From JADMIH01 sp035274425 (lineage in GTDB: Bacteria; Chloroflexota; Chloroflexia; QHBQ01; JADMIH01): DNA of 64,000 nt. Within the stretch, counting starts at the first letter, position 1. The number at the start of each line of letters is the position of its first letter. The notes under the pieces are model-generated. The model saw only the letters and a list, made by a program, of their open reading frames with translations. It was not told the DNA's origin and searched no databases. The stretch is from contig DATEOC010000082.1 of the NCBI GenBank assembly GCA_035274425.1, forward strand, positions 1 through 64,000, in the 5' to 3' direction. Below are positions 16,524-24,386 of the stretch, one piece after another. Both the position numbers and the translations under genes were made by a program.

Positions 16524-17524
16524 AAGCTGAAGGATTCCGGTCTGCGGCGGGCGAGCGCCTTCAACCGCCTGTAGACGCGCCCGGCCAGCGTGATTTTGAG
16601 GGAAAAGCGGCGCAACGACTCGCCCACTACAGCACCCACCCTGTACATCAGATATGGGTTCGTCCGCCCTACCCTGTTCAGCCCCGCCACCATCGTGTAC
16701 GCCCCCACCAGACCAGATTGCTTCACCGCCTCAACAGCAGATCGATTTATGGCGTGGGGCTTGCCATTCGGGTAGCAGAAGATGGGCAGAGGATTTGGGA
16801 TGCGGGCCTGCAAGTCGGACCATGACCAGGCAACCTCATCACGCGCACGCTCAGGGGTGAGTTGCGCAAGGATGGTATGGTTGCGGGTATGCGGCCCGAT
16901 AGCCACTGCCTCGGCGGCAAGTTCGGCTATCTCTTCCCAACCGAGCATATAGGGCTGCGATTTAGGCTCGACCTGGCACTGTTCCAATATGCAATCAAAC
17001 AAACGCTTCGCTTCTGCCTCCTCCAATCGCTCAATCATGGGGACTAGCTGCCCAAAAGTCACCTCACGTTGGAGAGGAGTCTCCAACTTAACGCTCCGCA
17101 CTCCGCACTCCGCACTCCGCACTTCCACCGACGTGTGATCAGTGAGCAACAGGGCGCGGTGCAGCGCGTCCCACCAGAATAGCGCGCCTGGGTTCGAGGG
17201 ATAGTAGGTGGGCACAAATAGGGTTACAGGGAGGCCGAGTCGGCGCAGGATGGGCATGGCAGTCTCTTTGAAGCAACGGTAGCCATCGTCGAAGGTGATT
17301 ATCACGGCACGGGGTGGGAGGGTATACCCTTCCTGCAATGCCCGCACGAGGTCCCAGGATGATACCACATTGTAGCGCGTCGCGAGGTAGCGCATCTGCG
17401 CCTCGAAGTCGGCTGGGAATGCGTCTATCAGGGTGGGGGCAAGCTCCGGTTGACTCGCGGGCGTGGCGATGCGATGGTAGGCGAGAACTGTAACAAGGGA
17501 GCCGGGTCGCGCTTTAGTTGACAT
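16520..17524 (-). CDS. Polysaccharide deacetylase with in-frame heptamer insert
   Basis: A NodB-fold esterase of the WbmS/PuuE-like subgroup. Visible are LAYHRIATP, ITFDDGYRCFKE (Asp pair), LFVPTYYPSNPGALFWWD and GPHTRNHTIL (metal histidines), then FCYPNGKPHAIN. I prefer the ATG at 17524 (MSTKARPG), which overlaps the upstream ligase-like gene by 11 bases; GTG 17560 and ATG 17539 are also open. Residues about 134-143 (VRSAECGVRS) come from a CACTCCG heptamer array (17099-17119). The array sits between the first catalytic motif and the C-terminal half, probably in a surface loop. Three whole units (21 bases) keep the frame. Confidence 0.85.
   Translation of the reverse strand: MSTKARPGSLVTVLAYHRIATPASQPELAPTLIDAFPADFEAQMRYLATRYNVVSSWDLVRALQEGYTLPPRAVIITFDDGYRCFKETAMPILRRLGLPVTLFVPTYYPSNPGALFWWDALHRALLLTDHTSVEVRSAECGVRSVKLETPLQREVTFGQLVPMIERLEEAEAKRLFDCILEQCQVEPKSQPYMLGWEEIAELAAEAVAIGPHTRNHTILAQLTPERARDEVAWSWSDLQARIPNPLPIFCYPNGKPHAINRSAVEAVKQSGLVGAYTMVAGLNRVGRTNPYLMYRVGAVVGESLRRFSLKITLAGRVYRRLKALARRRPESFSL
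17099..17119. repeat. Heptamer array (CACTCCG)3 inside a deacetylase gene
   Basis: Three perfect copies of CACTCCG, preceded by a partial copy. On the coding strand it reads CGGAGTG units. It is entirely internal to a gene and open in frame. The same unit, as AGTGCGG, makes up the array at 22049-22076. Confidence 0.92.
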
Positions 17525-19982
17525 ACCGCTTGCCGCCATAGCGTCTTTCAAAGACCTCACTGCCGAGGTCGCCCAGTTGCACTTCGTCCACGGTGCCCAC
17601 GCGGTCTATATGATGCTCAAGTCGGGCGCGCTCGAAGTATTGTATTGCTCGCGATGAGCCATCGGATGCGGTCCAGAGCAGCACAGGAGTAATCGGGCGG
17701 CCCAGGACCAGCTCCCCACCCTTGAGGTGCCAGAATATCGAGAACTTCCAGGGGGTGCTTATGCCACCCGGCACGAGCGACACCTGCTGGCCTCCGAGCA
17801 TTTCCGGCAGTGGTGACGCCACGACACCCTCGATGGGCACCTCCGTGCCGAGGCGGGCCAGGGTCACTTCGGTAGCGGTGCCTTTGTTTTCGGGATGGCG
17901 CTCCAGGCGTGCGTGGGTGAAATATTGCACGATGATCGCTCTGCCTGCGGGGGTAGGCTCAATGAACGCCGGACTTATGGGGACTCCGAGGACCGATGCT
18001 CCACCGAGACGCCGCCATTCATCTCGGAAGGGCTGAGCCACCTTGTATGTCGCCCTGGGCTGCGCGCTCGTTTGCGGCTCAGGAACTGCTGGAGAGGGAG
18101 AGGCAGGCGATGCGGGCGCGGAAGTAGGTTGAGCGGTTCCGGTGGACGCGTCTACAGGTGATGTGGGAGCTACGGGTGCGGAGAAGCGCAGGCGCAGGTC
18201 CATCTGCCAGGCGGTCTCGTTATCAGGATCGCGCGCCAGCACGGCGTCAACTAGGGCGCGTGCAGTCATCGAGTCGCCCTGGAGGCGCGCTCTCTCCGCG
18301 GCATCTAACCACAGCTTGCGCCTGGCTTCGTCGCCTTCTGATGTTCTATTATCTGCACCAGGACTATCCACAGGACGCGCACGCCTGCTCGGAATGAATG
18401 ATCGTACGGCGCGCACTCCTGAGGCGAACAACGGACGCGCGCTCTCAGGCTTCGTGGTGGGCTGAGACGTAGATGTAGCAGACTCACGGGGCGCGAAAAT
18501 TGGCAGCACAGGCGCGAGCACAGGCAGGTCTGGAGAAACGAAGTCGGGAGAGGCAACACGCGATAGCTGCCTCAGCGCGACGATGAGGGCAATCTGCAAG
18601 CCGAGCATCCAGATGTGCGCGCCATGCAGGAAGAGGCTGCTCACGAGGTACCCGAGGAGGCCGATAGAGAGCCATGCGGCGAGTTCAGCGTGAGTCTTAT
18701 CGCCCGCGTCTCTGAAGCGACGGCGGGCCTCAAATAGCGCACGCCACGTCATAAAGAGGAGGCCGCCTACCACGACGATGCCCAATAACCCGTGCTCCGC
18801 AGCCACCTCAAGGTAGAAGTTGTGGGGCGGTATACCGTGGGGCAATTTGGCGAAGCTGGTCCCCGCCAGATACTCAAGCTGGTATATAGGATAGTTCTCC
18901 CGACCAACGCCCAGGATCGGGTGGTCCAGGAACATTTCCACGGCGGCATACGTCGCGCCCGCACGCCCACGCACCGAATCTTCGCTCAGAATGGCCTGCC
19001 GGTTGGAGCTTGCAACGTCCGCGATTGTGGTGAGGCGCGACACGTAGTTGCTCGGCAGGAAGGGGACTGCAATCAAGAGGGCTACCAACCCACCCAGGAA
19101 ATAGAGGGGATTAGGCCGCTTATATAGCACTGCCGCGACAAGGATGATACCCAGTGCGAGAGCATCGCCGCGAGAATAGGTGAATATGATAGCGATGATG
19201 AGGGAGAGGCTTGCGAACCCGCCCGCCAGCCGCGCTAATCGGGAGCGGCCTTCGGCCAGCAAGTATAAGGCGAGGGGGAGGAGTATAAGCAGACTCTGGC
19301 CGTAATAATTGGCATCACCGAGGGTGCCACCCGGTCGAGGAGCGTCATTTGTGCCAGTGATCTCACTCACGCGGAACTGGGCCAGGCCGCCGAAGTCGTT
19401 CTCATACGTGCCTATGAGCGACTGGAAGATGGTGAGGGAGGCGAGGAAGACCCCCGCCGACAGCAGCAGCCAGAGCGTCCGCCGCAGTCTATCCGTAGTG
19501 GTAATGGTGTTGATGATTATGAGGTAAGCGAGGAAGATACGCGTAAACTCCACCACGTTCGACATCACCAGTTCCGAAGAGCGGGCGTATGCGAGGCCGA
19601 GAGCTATGATGCCGCCATAAGCGGCGAGCCACACAGTCATACTATCTGTTACCAGGCCCTCGCGCCGCACGATGAGACGATAACCGAGCACTGCCCCGAA
19701 GACCGCCCACCCCGCGAATCGCGCCAGCGGCGGCATGCCATGATATTTGACCAGGATGCTAAGGAGGTCGGTGTAGACCAGCACCACGTAGGTCATTGCG
19801 GCTATGTGGGGCCGCGCAAGGGTGAGGAGCAGGCTGAAGGGTATAATCAGCCCCGCCAGTAGATAGGTGATCGGCACGCCGTAGCCTACAGCGATGCCAA
19901 GCCCCGCCCCTGCCATCAGCGCGACGTTGACAGGACTGAGGACTGAGGAGTGGGGACTGAGTTGGGTAGCTCGTACAGACAT
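17514..19982 (-). CDS. O-antigen ligase/polymerase-like protein with C-terminal surface repeats
   Basis: The first 480 or so residues are polytopic membrane sequence of the Wzy_C/O-antigen ligase type, with the large loop carrying RGRAGATYAAVEMFLDHPILGVGRENYP and GIPPHNFYLEVAAEHGLLGI (the conserved H and E region). It would polymerise or ligate lipid-linked glycan on the outer membrane face. A Ser/Pro/Ala-rich linker follows, then a short TPR-like segment (ARALVDAVLARDPDNETAW) and two repeats built as LGxPIxP...IQYFxxARLExH...LGxE. Such C-terminal additions are unusual for ligases. Residues about 9-17 (SPHSSVLSP) are read from a heptamer array (19932-19961); ATG 19916 is a possible alternative start. 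Confidence 0.84.
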   Translation of the reverse strand: MSVRATQLSPHSSVLSPVNVALMAGAGLGIAVGYGVPITYLLAGLIIPFSLLLTLARPHIAAMTYVVLVYTDLLSILVKYHGMPPLARFAGWAVFGAVLGYRLIVRREGLVTDSMTVWLAAYGGIIALGLAYARSSELVMSNVVEFTRIFLAYLIIINTITTTDRLRRTLWLLLSAGVFLASLTIFQSLIGTYENDFGGLAQFRVSEITGTNDAPRPGGTLGDANYYGQSLLILLPLALYLLAEGRSRLARLAGGFASLSLIIAIIFTYSRGDALALGIILVAAVLYKRPNPLYFLGGLVALLIAVPFLPSNYVSRLTTIADVASSNRQAILSEDSVRGRAGATYAAVEMFLDHPILGVGRENYPIYQLEYLAGTSFAKLPHGIPPHNFYLEVAAEHGLLGIVVVGGLLFMTWRALFEARRRFRDAGDKTHAELAAWLSIGLLGYLVSSLFLHGAHIWMLGLQIALIVALRQLSRVASPDFVSPDLPVLAPVLPIFAPRESATSTSQPTTKPESARPLFASGVRAVRSFIPSRRARPVDSPGADNRTSEGDEARRKLWLDAAERARLQGDSMTARALVDAVLARDPDNETAWQMDLRLRFSAPVAPTSPVDASTGTAQPTSAPASPASPSPAVPEPQTSAQPRATYKVAQPFRDEWRRLGGASVLGVPISPAFIEPTPAGRAIIVQYFTHARLERHPENKGTATEVTLARLGTEVPIEGVVASPLPEMLGGQQVSLVPGGISTPWKFSIFWHLKGGELVLGRPITPVLLWTASDGSSRAIQYFERARLEHHIDRVGTVDEVQLGDLGSEVFERRYGGKRYVN
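19932..19961. repeat. Heptamer array (AGGACTG-type) at the 5' end of the ligase gene
   Basis: AGGACTG twice, AGGAGTG, GGGACTG and AG, in frame near the start of the O-antigen-ligase-like gene. The same unit makes a perfect array inside the Clp gene at 35221-35248, where it is also in frame and gives a similar peptide. Confidence 0.88.
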
Positions 19983-19987
19983 CTTTT

Positions 19988-20034
19988 GAGTGCGGAGTGC
20001 GGAATGGTGAAACGTGATGCGTGATGCGTGATTT
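19988..20034. repeat. Composite heptamer array
   Basis: Seven-base register throughout: GAGTGCG twice, GAATGGT, GAAACGT, GATGCGT twice and GATTT. It lies just upstream of the ligase gene start and forms the heptamer part of the inverted cassette shared with 10.54-10.69 kb. Confidence 0.9.
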
Positions 20035-20051
20035 CTAATCTATCTCTATGA

Positions 20052-20133
20052 AACCTCTGCGCACTCTGCGTCTCTGCGGTAAATAACTATAAATAACTTG
20101 GCGCTCTTGGTTACCTTGGCATCTTGGCGTTTA
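20052..20133. repeat. Composite octamer/nonamer cassette, copy 2 (inverted)
   Basis: CTCTGCG-type units (20055-20080), an AT-rich spacer and CTTGGCG/CTTGGTT-type units (20097-20131). Read on the other strand it matches 10542-10625 in the same order, including the spacer position. Confidence 0.88.
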
Positions 20134-20138
20134 ATTAA

Positions 20139-20792
20139 TCACGCATCGCGCCGCTCGCGCTGGGTGGGAGTGGGTGGGAGGGCGCGCAGGTTGTTGGCGG
20201 CTCTTGGGGTGCGGAAATAATCAATAGTGAGGGCAAGCATGATGCCCAGGAGGAGTCCGAGCGCTATGCCAAGAGGGATGTCGCGGGAGGGCTGAGGAGA
20301 AGTTGGGGCCTGGGGGAAGTGGGCCGGATCGAGGGGTACCAGGTCCACGACGCGGAATAAGGTGGGAGCGAGTTGTACGGTGGCGTCCACGGTGGCGTTT
20401 ATGTAGTTGACGAGCATACCAGGGTCGGGACCGGTGCCGCTGACCTCAAGGACCAGCGAGTCGGGCAAGATGTTCGCCTCCAGGGGGTAGTTGCCGGCAT
20501 CCTTTTCGGAGAGGCCAACGGCCTGGCGTGCCGCCGCTTTCACGTCGCTCGATGTGAATGCTTGCGCGAAGGTGCCGGTCACGGAGCGCGCGGTCATCTG
20601 ACCCAGGAGGTCAACTATTGTGCGCGTGTCCGATAGGACGGTCGCCGGGCGCGTCGCCACACGCGCATTGGCGCTATAAACGGGCCGCTTGACGCTCACC
20701 AGGAACGCTGCCGTCGCCCCCGAAACGAACGTCACCAGCGCGACGACGAACCAGTAGCGCATTATGGTGCGTATGTATGCCTTGATCTCCAC
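20139..20792 (-). CDS. Wzz-like chain-length determinant protein
   Basis: A 217-residue inner-membrane protein with the Wzz layout: a first membrane segment at residues about 13-33 after the typical IKAYIRTIMRYWFVV start, an extracytoplasmic helical part of about 130 residues, and a second membrane segment near 170-190 (IPLGIALGLLLGIMLALTIDYF) with the Pro/Gly-rich approach PQAPTSPQPSRD. Such proteins set polymer length with the polymerase. No tyrosine kinase domain is attached. It lies 156 bases upstream of the ligase/polymerase-like gene on the same strand. Confidence 0.88.
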   Translation of the reverse strand: MEIKAYIRTIMRYWFVVALVTFVSGATAAFLVSVKRPVYSANARVATRPATVLSDTRTIVDLLGQMTARSVTGTFAQAFTSSDVKAAARQAVGLSEKDAGNYPLEANILPDSLVLEVSGTGPDPGMLVNYINATVDATVQLAPTLFRVVDLVPLDPAHFPQAPTSPQPSRDIPLGIALGLLLGIMLALTIDYFRTPRAANNLRALPPTPTQRERRDA

Positions 20793-20808
20793 GGGCGGAC
20801 CCCCTTGC

Positions 20809-20869
20809 GATTTTGGATTTTGGATTTTGGATTGGACGACAGACGACGGACGATAGACGATAGACGATA
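20809..20869. repeat. Composite heptamer array (GATTTTG)3 to (CGATAGA)2
   Basis: Units in unbroken 7-base register: GATTTTG three times, GATTGGA, CGACAGA, CGACGGA, CGATAGA twice, then CGATA. It lies just upstream of the Wzz-like gene. Confidence 0.92.
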
Positions 20870-20894
20870 TGGGAGAACAGTGAGTCTTCTTATT

Positions 20895-20964
20895 TTCTAA
20901 CTTCTAACTTCTAGCTTCTTGCTACCGACTACTTTGGACCTGGGACTTTGGGCTTTGGACTTCG
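20895..20964. repeat. Ten degenerate heptamers at the 3' end of the fused GT gene
   Basis: TTCTAAC twice, TTCTAGC, TTCTTGC, TACCGAC, TACTTTG, GACCTGG, GACTTTG, GGCTTTG and GACTTCG in one register. From 20897 it is translated on the minus strand as the last 22 or so residues of the fused glycosyltransferase. The TACTTTG end also occurs at 27784-27790. Confidence 0.85.
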
Positions 20965-23332
20965 AGAGAGTGTCGTATAGCTGCTCGACGCGAGCGACCA
21001 TGCTATTTAGTGTGAAATTGGTTTGGACGTGGGCCTGGCCTGCGCTAGCGAGGGTGGACATGAGGGCTGGGTCAGCGGCAAGGCGTTGGAGGGCAGCGTG
21101 TAGGGCTTGTTCATCGCCTGGGGGGACGAGGAGGCCGTTTTCGCCATCTTCTACGATTTCGGGCACGCCACCCACGAGGGTCGCCACTACGGGCAGGCGC
21201 ATCGCCATAGCTTCCAGCAGCGCTATGGGCATCGCTTCTTTGAGAGAGGGGAGCACAAATATATCCATAGCAGAGAGGAGACGCGCTACGTCGGTGCGCG
21301 TGCCGGTAAATATCACGTTCGAGCCTAGCTCATCCGCCACCTTCTCCAGGTCAGGCCTCAAGGGGCCGTCCCCTACCACCACCAGGCGCGCTCGCGAGTG
21401 GTCACGGCGCAGGCGCTCAACGGCGCGTATCAGCACGTCTACCCCACCCTTCTCCGGGCTGAGGCGGCCAACGGTCCCTATCACAAGTTCCTCACACCTG
21501 ATGCCAAGCTCCCTGCGCACCTCGCAGCCGGAAACGCTTTCGGGAGTGAAATGAGAGATGTCTACGCCATTATAGAGCACGCTGAGACGGTGGGCGGGGA
21601 TACGCTCCATTTCCATCACTATGCGCTTGCTCGCCTCGGAGGGGACAAGTATGCGGTCGCTCAGGCGGTAGAGCAGGCGGTCTACCCACACTTCGCGCTG
21701 CGACTTTGACGACCAATGCTCGTGCGCGATGATGACCGGCACGCCCGCCAGTCTCCCCAGAATGCGGCCCCACGTGTTAGACCCGAAGAGATGGGTGTGC
21801 AGGATGTCTATTCGCTCCCTGCGCATTAGCCGGAGCAGCCCGAGAAGCTTATACGTTTGCCAGCGCGAGTTGCGGTCGAGAATAATAGTGCAGACGCCCG
21901 CCTCATCAAGTACGGGCTGGTAATTGCCCGCGCTACGGGTTGCACACACGGTCACGTTGTAGCGGGTGCGGTCAAGTCGCACCGCCAGGTCCACAAGAGC
22001 TTTCTCTGCCCCGCCCCGGCCCGTGACGTCGGTCATCATCAGGACGTTAGTGCGGAGTGCGGAGTGCGGAGTGCGGAATTTGACGACGGACGACGGACGA
22101 CGGACGACGGACGGACGCTCAAGTAATCCAAAATTGGCGGCATCCGCACTCCGCGAATAGCTCTCGGCCAGGAGCTGGGCGTGCTGCTCCCACCTGTAAT
22201 GCGTTTCGACGAAGGTGCGGCCTGAGGCGGCGAGACAGGCACGCCTGGCGGGGTCATCGAGGAGGCTCAGGGCGGCGGAGGCGAATTGTTGCGGGGCGCG
22301 CGCCACAAGGAGGTCGCGGCCTGGGACGCCACGTACGCCGCGGTTGGCGAGGGCTGTGGCGACCACTGGCGCGCCAGCCGACATCGCCTCAAGCACCTTA
22401 TTCTGGATACCCGATCCTGTGCGCATGGGGCAGACGGCTAGAGTTGCACGATGCAGATATGTTGTAACATTGGGCACCTCCCCCAGTACCTCTATACCGG
22501 GCGTGGTGCGTGAGAGGGCGCGGACCGCCTCGCCTGGGTTGGTGCCGACGACCCACAATCGCACGTTCGGACGCTCGGCGCGCAACAGGGGCCATACTTC
22601 GCCCGCGAACCATAGCACCGCTTCTTCGTTCGGCGGGTAGCCCATATTGCCTGTGAAGACGAGCGTCTCAGGCTCGCGCCCCTCCTGATCCTGGAAGGGG
22701 AAGCGGTCAACGTCTACCCCATTGGGAACAACTTTGATATGATCGCCGCCTACATCGCCAGGTGAGGTAAGAATCTGGCGGTCAGCTGGGGATGATACGA
22801 CTAATTCAGGGAAGTGCCTTACTACGGCACGCTCATAAGCACGCACGCGCTTGTATTCCAGCCCATACGCGAGGCGCTTGAGGCCGCGTGCTTCCCCGTA
22901 GCGCGCGGAGAGGTTCAGGCTCAAGGAATCGATCAGGTCGACCACGACGGGCGGACCTTGCAAGTCCCACACGTAAGGGAGCATGCGTATGAGAGTGGCG
23001 TGTACAACGTCGAATTGCTCGCTCTCCAGCGTGGCGCGCAATTGTCGCTTGAACGCGCTCGACGCGTAATAGCGCACCTGTAAGGGCTGCCGAGAGAAGA
23101 TACCAAGACCCATATTTAGCATGACACGCCACTTTGGTAGAGGCACCACAATCACTCGCTCGCACAGACCGGCTACCTCTTCGTAATCCTCGGCGCTTAC
23201 GGGCACTTCGGCCAGGCTGAGTAGGGTGATAGCATGGTCGCGGCTGAGCACGCGCAGCTGATGGTAGGAGCGGAGGCTATCTCCCTTGAGGGGAGGGTAT
23301 GGGAAGCGTGGGGTTATGAATAAGATATGCAT
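20897..23332 (-). CDS. Two family 4 glycosyltransferases in one frame, joined by a heptamer array
   Basis: Residues 1-400 are a complete GT4 protein (HILFITPRFPYPPLKGDSLR at the start, NMGYPPNEEAVLWF, CPMRTGSGIQNKVLEAMSAG in the donor site). Residues 432-811 are a second complete GT4 protein (LMMTDVTGRGGAEKALVDLA, VGRLSPEKGGVD, FVLPSLKEAMPIALLEAMAM). Between them, residues about 408-428 are translated from nine heptamers (22049-22111), giving PSVVRRPSSVVKF and HSALRT. The C-terminal tail is also repeat-derived. ATGs at 22039 and 22036 could start the second protein alone, so this may be two genes whose intergenic array happens to be open, or a real fusion. Both modules probably build the exopolysaccharide unit. 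Confidence 0.83.
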   Translation of the reverse strand: MHILFITPRFPYPPLKGDSLRSYHQLRVLSRDHAITLLSLAEVPVSAEDYEEVAGLCERVIVVPLPKWRVMLNMGLGIFSRQPLQVRYYASSAFKRQLRATLESEQFDVVHATLIRMLPYVWDLQGPPVVVDLIDSLSLNLSARYGEARGLKRLAYGLEYKRVRAYERAVVRHFPELVVSSPADRQILTSPGDVGGDHIKVVPNGVDVDRFPFQDQEGREPETLVFTGNMGYPPNEEAVLWFAGEVWPLLRAERPNVRLWVVGTNPGEAVRALSRTTPGIEVLGEVPNVTTYLHRATLAVCPMRTGSGIQNKVLEAMSAGAPVVATALANRGVRGVPGRDLLVARAPQQFASAALSLLDDPARRACLAASGRTFVETHYRWEQHAQLLAESYSRSADAANFGLLERPSVVRRPSSVVKFRTPHSALRTNVLMMTDVTGRGGAEKALVDLAVRLDRTRYNVTVCATRSAGNYQPVLDEAGVCTIILDRNSRWQTYKLLGLLRLMRRERIDILHTHLFGSNTWGRILGRLAGVPVIIAHEHWSSKSQREVWVDRLLYRLSDRILVPSEASKRIVMEMERIPAHRLSVLYNGVDISHFTPESVSGCEVRRELGIRCEELVIGTVGRLSPEKGGVDVLIRAVERLRRDHSRARLVVVGDGPLRPDLEKVADELGSNVIFTGTRTDVARLLSAMDIFVLPSLKEAMPIALLEAMAMRLPVVATLVGGVPEIVEDGENGLLVPPGDEQALHAALQRLAADPALMSTLASAGQAHVQTNFTLNSMVARVEQLYDTLSKSKAQSPRSKVVGSKKLEVRS
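22049..22111. repeat. Nine-unit heptamer array (AGTGCGG)4-AATTTGA-(CGACGGA)4
   Basis: Exactly 63 bases in one unbroken 7-base register, with a single AATTTGA unit between two perfect four-copy blocks. It is in frame between two glycosyltransferase modules. Confidence 0.96.
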
Positions 23333-23701
23333 GGGTGATTTCGGAATGCGGATTTCGGATTTGGTTGTGAGTAATGGGAACGGAGTCGATTCTCAAACAT
23401 GCTCGTAGATACAGGTTGGAGTCCTACTCCATCCCATGTGGCAATGATACAGGAGGAGGGTGCTGGTGGCTATGGCCCAAAGGTGGGTAACGCCACAGGC
23501 ATAAAAGTACCCACTTGCGCTGCCCACGCATATTGTGGTAAAATGTACATGGTAGAAGCTGGCAGCTTCATGTCTCAAAAAGGTAATCCGCACCTATAAC
23601 CTCCCCGGTATCGCGCGAGCGCCCTCAGAACAGCCCACTGGCCAGACCTCACCAGAACGACTCCAGGTTTTTTACACACGAAAAGGGGAAAATAGAAATA
23701 T
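23333..23701. other. Divergent intergenic region upstream of the zinc-ribbon gene
   Basis: Starts with four in-register heptamers (GATTTCG, GAATGCG, GATTTCG, GATTTGG; 23337-23364). A possible plus-strand promoter is TTGCGC (23515-23520), an 18-base spacer and TAAAAT (23539-23544), giving a leader of about 150 bases before the zinc-ribbon gene. No gene is supported here. Confidence 0.5.
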
Positions 23702-24097
23702 ATGGCAGACAAGATCATGACGTGCCGCGATTGCGGTAACACGTTTACTTTCACTGCGGGCGAGCAAGAGTTCTACGCGCAGAAGGGCTTCGGGGAGCCT
23801 AGTCGCTGTCCGGATTGCCGCGCAGCCAAGAAGGCCTCTCGCAACAGTGGCTACGGCGACAGCTACGGTGGAGAGCGCAGCTACGGCGGCGGTGGATATA
23901 GCAGCGGTGGATACAGTGGAGGCGGCGGAGGCGGCTATGGCCGCTCCGAGCGCACGATGACCCAGGTGGTTTGCGCCAACTGTGGCAAAGACACCGAGGT
24001 GCCGTTCGTACCGCGTGGCGACAAGCCCGTTTACTGCTCCGATTGCTTCAGCCAGATGGGCTCAGGCAGCAGGGGCGGGGGACGCAACCGCTACTAG
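23702..24097 (+). CDS. Zinc-ribbon protein with glycine-rich centre
   Basis: A 131-residue protein with a CxxC...CxxC zinc ribbon (residues 8-40: MTCRDCGNTFTFT and RCPDCRAAK), a Gly/Tyr/Ser-rich centre (about 50-80) and a second ribbon (CANCGKDTEVPF then YCSDCF) with an RGG-like tail (SRGGGRNRY). Such proteins are common in Chloroflexi and other groups and are usually annotated as zinc-ribbon or CxxC-x17-CxxC proteins; nucleic-acid binding is likely but not shown. AAGGGGAAAATAG gives a good ribosome binding site. Two hairpins follow. Confidence 0.85.
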   Translation: MADKIMTCRDCGNTFTFTAGEQEFYAQKGFGEPSRCPDCRAAKKASRNSGYGDSYGGERSYGGGGYSSGGYSGGGGGGYGRSERTMTQVVCANCGKDTEVPFVPRGDKPVYCSDCFSQMGSGSRGGGRNRY

Positions 24098-24168
24098 CAA
24101 ATAGTGTCCGGGGAGGACGTTTCTTGCTGTGAAAGCCGGAAACGATGCCTAAGAGCTAGATAATAGAT

Positions 24169-24196
24169 AGGGCTGTGAGATACGTCTCACAGCCCT
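24169..24196 (+). terminator. Hairpin terminator after the zinc-ribbon gene
   Basis: Twelve-base perfect arms AGGGCTGTGAGA / TCTCACAGCCCT with loop TACG, followed by AATCGTTTCTT. A normal-length intrinsic terminator, 72 bases after the stop. Confidence 0.7.
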
Positions 24197-24264
24197 AATC
24201 GTTTCTTAATAATTCTATATGAGGCCCTTAATCTTCCGAAGGTAGACTATGAATTAAGAAGGAA

Positions 24265-24325
24265 TATTTATTTTTCTGCCAAGTTCCGGCCCTTGCGGGG
24301 CCGGAACTTGGCAGAAAAATAAATA
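24265..24325. terminator. Very long perfect hairpin, probable two-way terminator
   Basis: Twenty-eight-base perfect arms (24265-24292 / 24298-24325) with loop TTGCG. The outer part is AT-rich (TATTTATTTTTCTGCC) and the tip is GCCGG-rich. Its sequence is unrelated to the hairpins at 3.3 and 8.0 kb but the design is the same. Confidence 0.8.
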
Positions 24326-24386
24326 GAAATTCGGTTGGGCCGACCTTACTCCGATATAGATACATTCAATTGTGGAGGCAAGACCT

